From Pseudopithomyces maydicus (taxonomy: Eukaryota > Ascomycota > Dothideomycetes > Pleosporales > Didymosphaeriaceae), in NCBI GenBank assembly GCA_026873275.1, contig JANTUC010000013.1, forward strand, positions 868,001-932,000: a DNA stretch of 64,000 bases. The letters are read 5' to 3'. The position numbers and the translations under genes are program-made. Below are positions 22,957-32,992 of the stretch, piece after piece; position 1 is the stretch's first letter, and each line of letters begins with the position of its first letter. The notes below the pieces were generated by a model, which was given only the letters and a program-made list of their open reading frames with translations, searched no databases and was not told the DNA's origin.

Positions 22957-25493
22957 ATGTCGGACAAGGACGATGCGAGCAAGGACGAAGCGACCATCGT
23001 ATCTTGGTTAGCGTCTAGCCAAAACTCACCACCCAAGACTCACACAGGCGTGAATACTCGACCAAGGCCTGAGTCCGCCGCGCACAACAATCCAAGGTCT
23101 CTGTACACCCAGGAAGAACTAGAGGCCGCAGAAGCTCTATTGCTTCTCTCGCGAGGCGTTACCAACCATGGTAGAGAATCGAAAGCAGTCCAAAGTGCTA
23201 TAACATCGGCGAGCGCTTTGAAACCTTCAATCCGCAAAGCACCAGCTCTTAAGCGCGTTCGAGTAAGTTGTTTGCTTTGTTTCTTGTCCTCTTCTCCCCT
23301 CTCCCCTTGTATCTCCCCTTGCTCTTAACCCTCATCTATCTGTCGCTTGTGGATATATGCTGCTGGAGATGCCATGTTGTTTGCTCTATCTACAGAGCTC
23401 CGGATATAGGAATGCCGAGCCTATGACAAGATACAACTCAAATATGGCATTTCTTGGAGCACATTACCTCAACACATATCTGTACCACTGCATGATTGTA
23501 AATGTAGATAAGCTTTTGGAGGATAAATCAACATATACTGGTGGTTGCGCTCGGAGCTTTGTTGATTTGGTTTCTTATGTCCAAAGAGATCTTGTACTAA
23601 TGTCATTAGATCCAGTTACCCTCCGGCAGAACGGTGTCCAGTGCAGAGAACGTAGAGTCGGAGGTTGAAGACCCGACAGCATGTTTGCCTCAGTCAAAAA
23701 GAAGAAAGACAACGTTCGAGGAGGATCACACTGAAGCGATCAACTTGGTGGGGCAATGTGCAAAGCCTCTGGGCGCGTTTGCCCGTCCGGCCACGAAAGT
23801 TGATTTGTCAATGTTGACATTTGAGGAGCACGCCGCCCTGGCAACCGAACATAGAAGGCGCGCGACTATGGACCCGTTGGCCAACACAAAACTTGCCCAC
23901 AACCCACACAAAAACACGAGTACGAAAGAACAACAATCCCAAACAAGCAACATGGATCCTTTCTGGCAGGGTCCCCAACCCGCAGAGAATATCCACTCTG
24001 CGCATATGTCACTGCAGTCGGCTGTTCAAGAATATCCAGGTAAGCTGTTTTGTTTATAGTTATATGATCCAAACAGGTGACTAACTGATAAAGACTTCCC
24101 GGATGCTGGTGTTGATCAGTCCGAGATCAATCAGGCCTTGTTCAATGCATTGGAGAAGATGCATCAGGATGTCATACGCACATCGGCATCTAACCAGGTG
24201 CTTTATGAGCATGTGGGAATGCTGAGAGAGCGTATGAAGACTCTGGAACAGGAGAATGACGAGTTGCAATCTCGTCTCGATGAAATCCGCACAAAGAGCA
24301 GACAGAGACAGCCTCCTAAGCTCAATTTGGCTGCTGTTGAAGGCGATGATTCAAAGGTGTCTACGGTACGTATCTCCTCTTCTTTGTCTTACGATTACAA
24401 CACCTACTGAGTATATTCGTCTAGGCAGCGTTGACCGGCACTACCCTGGCGTTTCCAAGCAGACCGGCAACGGGTACCTCGTCTACTTTCCAAAAAGCCC
24501 CTTAGCTAGCGATGGACTCTCAACTTTAGATGTCTTAGCTGCCGAGTCTTCTGTCCCCAAAACTCCAGCAACCCCGGCTCTGATTGTTCCCACGACTCCA
24601 AATACCCCGGGCAGTCGCACGGTTTTGTACAAGAAGGACAAGCACGACCTGAAGGGAAGCTACCTCCAGCTAACGTTAGGCTTCCTATGGTACCGCTGAC
24701 TGATGTCGAGCTGATCGTCTTCTTCTACAACTCGACTGCGCGTCCCATTGTCGCCGTGCGTTTGTACGCCCGAGGCGGTCCCAACTGGATCGCGCAGATA
24801 ATCAACGAACACCGCGAAGTCAAACCAGAGGGTTACAAGCGCAACACGTGCAGCGTGCACTGCAATAAATCGGTGAAAGCTTTTATCCGTCTGCATGGCG
24901 AGGAGTGGAAGAAGAAGGTGTCGGAGTACTTCGAGAGTGCAGACGATGAGCAAGCCACAGAAACCATCCGCCATCGCGACCACGAGCTCGCCGATACGTG
25001 CGACTTTCCCGTGTTGGGACTATTCAAGGATCTCAAGAAGCTGCCTGGTGAACACCACCGCGGCATATTCACTCAGTGCATTGGCTGGTGCCGTGATAAC
25101 AAGGTCAACGCCAAAGTCTCTCAAATTCATCTGATTGCCGAAGCCTTGTCTGAAGGCGAAGATCCGCACGCTCGGATTGAATTCTCACCGGCGCCCTCCG
25201 ATGAGGATATCCCTATGACTGGAGTTGATCTAGACAAAGATGATGTCTTCGCTCCGCCCCAACTCGCCGAGAAACGTAGAAGCTCAACACCTGTGGACTC
25301 ACCTAAAGCCTTGGATACAGAGGCTGATCTCTCAGAGGTCAGTGATGATGAGAGCGTGTTTTCTTCGGTACCATCGCCGGTGAAGATGAAGCAAAGGAAG
25401 TATGCAAAGAAGTCAGCCAAAGCTTCCGGAAAGAAGTCAGCAAGCAAGTCTGCGATCAAGATTGAGGACCCAGAGTTAGCCCGCGAAGATTAG
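22957..25493 (+). CDS. Nuclear-looking protein with leucine-zipper-like coiled coil, unknown family
   Basis: I reconstruct five exons coding 675 residues: 22957-23262, 23610-24039, 24094-24369, 24425-24626 and 24680-25493. Introns are 347, 54, 55 and 53 bp. The first two junctions and the exon 2/3 phase are firm; the last two junctions are less certain. Exon 1 has an acidic helix (TQEELEAAEALLLLSRG) near its middle. Exon 2 carries a nuclear-localisation-like SKRRKTTFEED. Exon 3 has a coiled coil (HVGMLRERMKTLEQENDEL). The fifth exon holds a conserved-looking ~110-residue helical region starting PLTDVELIVFFYNSTARP, then an acidic, Ser/Pro-rich tail ending in Lys/Ser-rich repeats. It looks like a chromatin or transcription factor, but I do not recognise the family. 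Confidence 0.65.
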
Positions 25494-26219
25494 GGTCGCT
25501 TCGTACGTTCTACTGAGGCTGTAGTGCTGGGGAGCCTGTACCAGCATACAATGCTGTCATTATATGATGGCAGCCATTTGTTTTGCGATATACACAGGCG
25601 GCGGGAAGTTCTGGAGTTTCAAGCACGTGGGGTCATGCATAATATGGTTATTTTCTTTGCCCGCAGCAGGGCCGTTTTAATGGATTTTTTCTGGTAGCAG
25701 TGTATCGACTGCGGATGGACAAGACCCAATCATTTGGGTATTACACCTGTATAGAGGCTTAAGTATTCTTATTCCTCTTAGTACACCCGGGCGGTAACAC
25801 TCGCGTGGGCGTGCTTTCAGTGTAGACTGCCTACGCGGGCAAGGTTTAATGAATGTTTGGTTCTTTCGTAACAACAGGCTTTAATGGATATTTTGAGTGT
25901 ACAGCATGAAATTGTAAACTATTACGTGACCAACTTAAATCGCGCGCACAGAGTGATTGTCACTCACTCTCACTCGAATCTTCACTTCCGTCGCGGAGCT
26001 TTTGCGCGCAGGCTTTTGCTCGCAGGACGCTGGCCACTTACTCTCACCTCACTCTCATCGCCGAGTCTGGCAATATAAAGGCAGGAATTATCTCGCCTCG
26101 CCCACACTTAACCCAACACCTTCATAACCTCTTTTCTATCCCCAGAGATTCCAAACATACTACATACTGAGCAAAGTTTTCGAGAACCCAGTAACCAGCT
26201 GGAGAACAATATCACCAGC
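25494..26219. other. Intergenic, promoter of the SIM-protein gene
   Basis: 726 bp with a TATA-like box near the 3' end (listed separately) and CTCAC-rich sequence around 25960-26065. No gene seen. Confidence 0.5.
26074..26079 (+). promoter_or_regulatory. TATA-like box
   Basis: TATAAA lies 146 bp upstream of the ATG at 26220, a reasonable distance for a fungal core promoter with a long leader. Confidence 0.5.
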
Positions 26220-27755
26220 ATGAATTCCCAAGTCGTCGAGTCTTGTTCCTTCGAGCAGCGATTTCACGCCGCCATCATGAATAAGGACATCCTAGAAGCT
26301 TCAAGCACTCTGGAGACATGGACTGGTCAACAAGGCCACAACGACACCAACTGGAACGCTACCGAGTCTCTTGCGCAGCTCATCGAAGACCAGTTCAACG
26401 GCGGCAACGACCTTTGGGGCATGGCGCACTTCTCTACACCTGAACTTCCGGCGCAAAGTGCAGATAGTCTTCAAAATGAGGCTGATGCCGAATTCGAAAC
26501 CTTCTGTGAGCAACTGGATGCTATTCTTGACAGTGGCCCACTAGCTCTTTCACCACCACCTTTCTCCGCTCAAACAGACACTGTTGTGGAGGTCATAGAT
26601 TTGACACAAGACGACGAGAGCGACCTGGCCGAAGAGATTGATGGTCAAGACGCGCAGATACCAGAACACGAGCAGCAGCCGGAGACCACAGTGGAGACTG
26701 ATGTGGAGGGGACCCACGTGCAGCAGACCGATACAGTCCAACAATCGACGGAGCGGGAGTACAATGACCTCGAGAAGCACGACCAGAAAGAATCCCATGC
26801 TCTCTCCGCTGTGGAGCGGCAATCTCAAGCACCTCTTCCCGCGCCGGTCGCAAGCAACTTGAAGCGAAAGTACGATGGCGTAAAGCATATTCCAGTAGCC
26901 AAGAGGCATCAAGCAGACAATCGCCGCGACTCATTCTGCTCGCAGATCAGTCTAGATCAAGCACTTCTCCCTACGCAGGTCACCAACAACTTGAAGCGAA
27001 AACATGATGGCGTACAGGATCACCCGGCCAAGAGGCATCAAGTGGACACTCGCGGCGATTCATTGTGCCCCCAGGCCAGTGTTTTCACACCATATGTACC
27101 GCAACAGCCTGTCTTCCAAGCTCCGCCTGGCATGAATATTCACGCCTACCAAGCTGCCATGGGCCCTCGACCTCAGCCTCAACCTCAACCCCGACCACTC
27201 ACAGACGGTATACTACTTCAGCAACTCAACAATGGCTACTCGGTCCCTTCTCCCTATCACATCTCCCAGTTGAGCCACACACAGAACAAGCAATCCATGC
27301 CACCGGGAGCAAGCAACCAGACGAACATCAGCCACACGACGCCGAAAGCAGTCACTACAGCCGCCCCTAAAGCGCGCACCAATACGAAGAACACCAATGC
27401 CCGCGGAAACTCAGCCGTAGCAACTCGATTAAATCCCGATACCATCAGCCCCGATGACGACGAGACACGGGTGCAGAACGTACTTTCTAATATCAAGGGA
27501 AGTGTGATGGATGGGCTCCAATTTGCAGCGGGCCGATTGCGACGCTACATCAACGGTTGGAAAGACAAGAGCGACAAGGCCGCGGAGGACATTGAGGAAT
27601 TGAAGAAGGCCAAGAAGAGCCCTGCGGAGGAGCAGAAGTCCCGAAGGAAGTACCAAGATAAGTATAGGTACTTGGAGAAGAAGTGGGAGAAAGTTCGAGA
27701 TGAGATCGAGACCCGTGGCGGGAGGGTTATGCAGGATTCGGATACCCCGAATTAG
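26220..27755 (+). CDS. Unknown protein with SUMO-interaction-like motif, internal repeat and C-terminal coiled coil
   Basis: Single-exon, 511 residues. Around residue 122 is VVEVIDLTQDDESD, a hydrophobic core V-I-D-L flanked by acidic residues, the standard form of a SUMO-interacting motif. An acidic Gln-rich segment follows. About 45 residues are then repeated in tandem (roughly 215-290): both copies contain NLKRKxDGV and AKRHQ, which also resemble bipartite nuclear localisation signals. A Pro/Gln-rich stretch with repeated PQPQ leads to a C-terminal Lys/Glu-rich coiled coil (about 435-500). No catalytic domain is seen. Nuclear, SUMO-dependent function is inference; the family is not recognised. 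Confidence 0.7.
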   Translation: MNSQVVESCSFEQRFHAAIMNKDILEASSTLETWTGQQGHNDTNWNATESLAQLIEDQFNGGNDLWGMAHFSTPELPAQSADSLQNEADAEFETFCEQLDAILDSGPLALSPPPFSAQTDTVVEVIDLTQDDESDLAEEIDGQDAQIPEHEQQPETTVETDVEGTHVQQTDTVQQSTEREYNDLEKHDQKESHALSAVERQSQAPLPAPVASNLKRKYDGVKHIPVAKRHQADNRRDSFCSQISLDQALLPTQVTNNLKRKHDGVQDHPAKRHQVDTRGDSLCPQASVFTPYVPQQPVFQAPPGMNIHAYQAAMGPRPQPQPQPRPLTDGILLQQLNNGYSVPSPYHISQLSHTQNKQSMPPGASNQTNISHTTPKAVTTAAPKARTNTKNTNARGNSAVATRLNPDTISPDDDETRVQNVLSNIKGSVMDGLQFAAGRLRRYINGWKDKSDKAAEDIEELKKAKKSPAEEQKSRRKYQDKYRYLEKKWEKVRDEIETRGGRVMQDSDTPN

Positions 27756-28284
27756 GGAGAAGCGCGATGGTTGGGGGACGAAGGGTAATGCTTGCAGGGT
27801 CGGGATTTGTCTGATGGCATGGAAAACATGCTGGGCTGGGGAGTTAGGTTTGGTGGGCATCACATGACTTCTGGTGAGATCAGGGCCAGATTGATACGAT
27901 TGCATGAGAACGGGCTGGGCTGGGGAGTTAAGGTTCGGTGGGCATCACATGATTTTCTGATCAGGGCAGGGTCAAAAGCTTCTTTCTTCTTTTTGCGGGT
28001 ATAATGTACTGGTCTTTCCCAAAAGCGTGGTGATAGGAATATCCGAACTATATGAGTCCGCGCCTTTGACACAACCCCCAAAAAGTGATGCTTATGATCT
28101 TTCCCAGCACACTGTGATTCCCTTAAAGACAGACAGCAGGGTAATTTGTGCACCGAAATCATATGTAATCAGCCTCTGGCATAAAAATCCGGACATCTTG
28201 TCTGCTGACGATTGTTGGTCCTACCAGAAAGACCTCAGGTTTTCGGCTCACACACAGCAAATTCATTAAACGCACCTAAGCAAA
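27756..28284. other. Intergenic with a long direct repeat
   Basis: 529 bp between the SIM-protein gene and the 3' end of the paraoxonase-like gene. Contains the imperfect ~85-bp tandem duplication listed separately. Confidence 0.55.
27813..27977. repeat. Imperfect ~85-bp tandem duplication
   Basis: Two copies start near 27813 and 27898. Each contains GCTGGGCTGGGGAGTTA and then GGTGGGCATCACATGA, with scattered differences. It is non-coding as far as can be seen. Confidence 0.8.
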
Positions 28285-29735
28285 TTAGCACCACACACAC
28301 TCTCTCGTTACAGCAACGAGAAAAGAGCCCAACTCACCACCCATGAAAAGTCGACCACTCGCAACATCATGTCTCACCGCGGTAATCGCATTCAAAACCC
28401 TCGCCTCAGCATCCTCCACCATCTTCTTCAGCTCCCACCCCCTCCTTCCGTCCTCTTGAACTTCCACACCGTCGCCGCTAATCTCGCATTGACCGGATCC
28501 TTGATCCACTCCAACAGCTGAACGCCATCCGGGAATCCCGGCACCCACATGTCGCCGTCCAAGTCTGTGGCGATGTTATCGAGAGGCATGCCGAAAGATA
28601 TGGTTTCGATGAGAGTGAAGTTGACGGGTAGATCGGATGGGCGATTGATTGAGTACACAGAGATGGTGCCGGCGATGGTGTCTGGGACGTATACGAGGTT
28701 CCCTGGTCCACTGACGAGTCCGTTGGCCATCTTGAAAGTGCGGGGTGGGACGAGTGCTGTGCAGGAGCCCGCTGAGTCGCAGTGGGTGACGCCGCCGCCG
28801 CCGATGATAGAGTCAAACTCCCTGCGCTATGGGATCAAGGTCAGCGGGCTGTTGCGATTGAAAGGTAGAAGGGACGTCAATTTACGAACCCAGTGCATTC
28901 CGGGGGAATGATCATTCGTGGTGACAAATTCCCCGTTGCCGATAGCGGCGACGTTATTGGGTGTGTAGATTGTCGAGGGATCGTGTATTGTTCGTAGATG
29001 GTGCATTGTGCTCGACCCCCGGCTGTGCTCAAAAACTGTGATTGTTCAGCTGGTTGGGCGAATCCAGACACGGGAGAACTTACCATCAATGGTGGCGTTC
29101 GCTCCAGTTATGCTGGCGTCTACATGCTTGCCTTCTGCATCGACGGGCGGCCGATGGTTAACGAAATAAAAATGCAACGTGTTCTCGCTAACAATCTCTG
29201 CGTCAAAGCCTAGAAGGTCAATTGAAGAGTCCCCACTGTTGGAGATATAATCGGAAAGGCCGATGTTGATGATGGGGAAAGAGCCATTTGCGAAGGGTTT
29301 GTCGATAGGGATAGCGAGGAAGTCCGTGCCTGATGGGCGACGAGCAGTTACATTGATTCTATTGATGCTACTCCGCCATTAGCATATCTCAATAGCGCAC
29401 ATGCATACGTGTATATGCTTACGCTTGGTTCCATGCCATCCGTCCTTGAGTTGTGGCACATGCAGCATACAGTCTGGTCACCGGATGTTAGCGGGGAGCT
29501 GGAGCAGGACCAGGAAGCAAAGCTACAGTCTATTTTGGTCGTCCAGCCACAAGTCCTCGCATCCCGTTAGTCGTTCGTCGGGAATCACTCTGCATGTGTA
29601 CGGGAATTCGTTGAGTGTTTGTATTACGCGCCCGATGCCAAGCGTGACGAACAGAGCATCTCGCATAAGCAACTGCCAAAGTGTTGCACCGAGGACTGCG
29701 AAGATGGATCCAAATATGAAGAGTCCGCGAAGCAT
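28285..29735 (-). CDS. Paraoxonase/arylesterase-like beta-propeller protein with an apparent frameshift near the end
   Basis: Five exons: 29527-29735, 29423-29473, 29084-29367, 28886-29035 and 28285-28821, with introns of 48-64 bp in consistent phase. It starts MLRGLFIFGSIFAVLG, a signal anchor. Serum-paraoxonase-like features follow: CEDLWLDDQNRLLYAAC, SIDLLGFD, LHFYFVNHRP, FEHSRGSSTMHHLRT and VTTNDHSPGMHW, which contribute to the six-blade propeller and its calcium site. Relatives hydrolyse lactones and aryl esters. In the last exon the frame giving ATVWKFKRT ends after a few residues, whereas the family-like end (VLNAITAVRHD...GRLFMGG) continues one base out of phase. The switch lies at the five-C run 28438-28442. 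It is either a real late frameshift, truncating ~50 residues, or an assembly indel. Confidence 0.75.
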
Positions 29736-30110
29736 TGTGGCAGAAGGTTGTGTCGTCTGGGACTCTTGTGTCACAGACAGAGATGGTAAAGCAGTCGATG
29801 GTGCCACTTTATGCGGGGCAACTGCTGCGATGCTTTCACACGTAAGACGGTGAAATCTGTAAGCGAAGCACTTTCCCAGGAGATGGATCCGTGGTTTTGA
29901 GCCAACACCTGCATCGCAAAATTTGGAAAGTTTGCTGGGATAGATGTTTTTACCAACATGCTTGCTCGTTCAAGCTTACCAAGGTGTCCACATTGAAGGT
30001 CGTGTCGGACACTCAGCGTTTTCTCAGTTGCCTGTACATTTCATTGCATCATGAATCGACTTGACAACCAAAATGAAATATATCTCGAAGACGTAGCTGA
30101 GGTCTATACA
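29736..30110. other. Intergenic
   Basis: 375 bp between the paraoxonase-like gene start and the SDR stop. Open frames here are antisense shadows. Confidence 0.45.
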
Positions 30111-30890
30111 TCACGCTGGCACATTCACGCCGGTAAATTCAGCGCACATCTGGAGCAATCTCTCTTGCTTTTCCTCGTCGTCCGTCGCTGGCTCCGCTCT
30201 TGCCTCAAGCGGACCAGGTTCGTAGTATATGCCACTTCGCTGTGCATCCTTCTCCTCGCCCTCTACCAGCATCACGTATGTCGCAATCGCAGCCTCGAAA
30301 TCGCCAGTTGCGTGCGGTCCTCCCATCTTGGTAGGCAGCCAGCCCGGGTCCAGGACGTTGCTCTTGACATCCGGCCACCGTCTAGCAAATGCCTTCGCAA
30401 ACATGATATTGTGTATCTTGCTCGCGCGGTATGCCTCGATGGTGTCGTACGCCTCCTCGCCCCGCTGCTGCCACAGTATGTCCTCCAGGCTGGAGTCGCC
30501 GGTCCGATGCATATCGCTGCTTAAAAAGACCAGTCTCTTGGGCCGATGGATCAAGCACGCGAGGATATACGGCGCGAGCGTGTTCACAGCCGCAAGAGAA
30601 GCTATGCCGTCGGCGGTCTCGTGGAACGGAACACGGTAGAGGCCCGCATTGTGGACCACGGCGTCGAAGGCACCGAGCGCATTGACCTGATCGGCCAGTT
30701 TCTTGGTCTCCTGGATGCTGGACAGGTCGCCTGTCACTACCGTCTCGGCACCAGGGCAGGCGGAAGTAGCGTCAGCGGCGCGTTGCGGGTTGCGTGCATG
30801 GAGAACGACGCTATGGCCGCGCGCTACAAGGCGATTCGCGACCATGGAGCCAAGGCCATCAGAAGAGCCTGTGATCAGTATGCGGGCCAT
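30111..30890 (-). CDS. Short-chain dehydrogenase/reductase
   Basis: Single-exon, 259 residues, ATG at 30890. It begins ARILITGSSDGLGSMVANRL, with the TGxxxGxG cofactor turn at residues ~7-14. VVHNAGLYRVP gives the NAG motif near residue 83, and AYRASK supplies the YxxxK catalytic pair near 150, with LSSD (Ser) upstream. This is a complete classical SDR of normal length. An Arg at position ~32 after the second strand hints at NADPH. The substrate is not predictable. Confidence 0.8.
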   Translation of the reverse strand: MARILITGSSDGLGSMVANRLVARGHSVVLHARNPQRAADATSACPGAETVVTGDLSSIQETKKLADQVNALGAFDAVVHNAGLYRVPFHETADGIASLAAVNTLAPYILACLIHRPKRLVFLSSDMHRTGDSSLEDILWQQRGEEAYDTIEAYRASKIHNIMFAKAFARRWPDVKSNVLDPGWLPTKMGGPHATGDFEAAIATYVMLVEGEEKDAQRSGIYYEPGPLEARAEPATDDEEKQERLLQMCAEFTGVNVPA

Positions 30891-31538
30891 GGGGCAGGAC
30901 TGTTGTTAGCGTAAGCCGCGTGGGCAAATTTGCTACTCTAATGCGGGGGTTATAGGCAGATTATCCATCTTGCGTCCTCAGTGTTGTTGTGTGGCCCGTG
31001 CTGGAACTCCTCTCAAACTGCCTAATCGGGTAATTCTGAAACCCGTCGATTTCAGTGTGAAAGTCAATGGTGACACCCGCTCTTCATCACGGCACCACTA
31101 ACTCCGTACCTTACCTCCGGGACCCCATCTCGAGCCTGTCTTGCCCTTCACTCCTCTCCACAACTGAGCAGGCCACTCAGTAACATCCAGAGATATGATG
31201 TCCATCTCCGGCAAGCATGCCTAACGCACATAAGCAGACTCTCTTGATAAACAAACCAAAGGATTACATACGAGCGGAGGCTAGCGCATTGCCCGTAAGC
31301 TGCTCGGCATACGACGCAGGGCTAGTGTAACAATCGATAGCCTCATTTGCATCCCATTTTCTTACTTGAGCCCAAAAGATGCATGTTCCAACATTCCGAA
31401 CTTACCAACCATCACGTTGGGATAACATGGCAAACGCCATCTTATGTCCGCATCAGAAGTATAAATGTCCACCAGCACAAGGCAAACAGAAGTAGTTGCT
31501 ATTGCTTTCCAACAATCATCTGCTAGTTGGAAAGCAAA
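30891..31538. other. Divergent intergenic region
   Basis: 648 bp between the divergent SDR and lipase genes, holding both promoters. No TATA box stands out. Confidence 0.45.
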
Positions 31539-32899
31539 ATGTTTCCGATCCGACTCTTCGCTGGCCTCCTGGCAGCATATAGCGTCGTAGCGTCATCAGT
31601 TCAAGTTCAACCCAGCTCTTCGGCCAAACCACTGCCACCGAGCCAAGATCCATTCTACACCGCCCCTAAAGGCTTCGAGAAGACGGCGCCGGGGACAATC
31701 CTGCGGATTCGGCATGCGCCTGGGAACATCACGACCGTAGTCGCCAACAGTTCAGCTGCGTATAACATTGTCTACAGGACGACTGACTCCAATTATGAAC
31801 CTTCCTTTGCTGTTACAACCTTATTCGTGCCGTTCAAGAACCTTACGTCCAATTCAAAATCCTCGCTGCTGTCTATCCAAATACCCTACAACTCGCTTTG
31901 GGTTGACACCAGCCCGAGTTATGCAGTCTACTACGATTTTGCTCAACCAGCGTACGTCCACATCGCGATCCATGTCACCAATTTGAATCTTTCGAAGCAA
32001 AGGCCACTAATCTCTCGATCTCCAGGGTAGGAGCAAGGCCCGTGAACGATGACACCTCTTACGCCCTCGGCCAAGGGTGGTACGTCAACACGCCCGACCA
32101 CGAAGGCCCCACCGGCTCTTTCGCACTGGGCATCCAAGTAGGCCACGCTACCCTCGACTCCGTCCGCGCCGTTCTCGCCTCCGGCCTCCTACCAAGCCAC
32201 ATCCGCACCAAATACGCCATGTGGGGGTACTCGGGCGGCTCCATTGCCAGCGAATGGGCTTCCGAGCTACAAGAGCAGTACGCGCCCGAACTCAGCTTCG
32301 CAGGCATGGCCATCGGAGGATGCGTGCCCAACATGACAGAAGTTCGCGATGCCCTCACGGGAACCCCATTTGCAGGCTTGGTGGTAACCGCGTACCTCGC
32401 GTTGACAACCCAGGACCAGGACGCGCGGAAGTATCTGGTGTCGCGCTTGAAGACCACGGGACCGTATAATGCGACGGGCTTCCTGGCAGATCTGAAGTAC
32501 AGCGTTGTAAACACTTTTGCTACTTACGCGAACCAGGACATCTTTGCATACTTCCTGGGTGGCCGTGCGGACCTCGAAGCGCCTATTCTCCAGGATATCG
32601 CGAATAAAAACTTCTATCAGGGATATCACGGTGTACCTCAGATGCCGACCTTTGTCTATAAAGCTATTCATGATGAGTTCTCGGCTGTGCAGACGACAGA
32701 TGCGCTTGTGGAGCGGTGGTGCGGAATTGGCGTTGATCTTGAGTATCAACGGAATACAGTGGGTACTCACACTTCGGAGATCACAAATGGGAAGCAAAGA
32801 GCGTTGGACTGGCTGAAGAGTGTATTCGATGGGACGGTGGAAACAAGTGGGTGTGTGGTGAAGGATGTAACGGTCAATATCACAGGCTCACCATTGTAA
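31539..32899 (+). CDS. Secreted LIP-type triacylglycerol lipase
   Basis: Two exons, 31539-31951 and 32026-32899, give 428 residues; the 74-bp intron is in consistent phase. The ATG at 31539 is followed by a signal peptide (MFPIRLFAGLLAAYSVVA). The protein follows the secretory lipase family known from Candida LIP genes. QGWYVNTPDHEGP precedes the nucleophile elbow MWGYSGGSIASEW (GxSxG, Ser near residue 203). AIHDEFSAV supplies the acid and GTHTSE the His. Several Asn-X-Ser/Thr sites suit secretion. It should hydrolyse lipids outside the cell. It converges with the HDO-like gene, 93 bp between stops. Confidence 0.88.
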
Positions 32900-32992
32900 T
32901 TGTATCTGAAGCACGTCTTTTCCAACTCTACAAACAGCATGGTTAAAAGTCTTACATTCGGACTCTCATCTTGGAAAGTTAATATGTATTAA

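Noticed and set aside
30051..30914. Several plus-strand frames
   Set aside because: Antisense shadows of the SDR gene, which carries all the family motifs.
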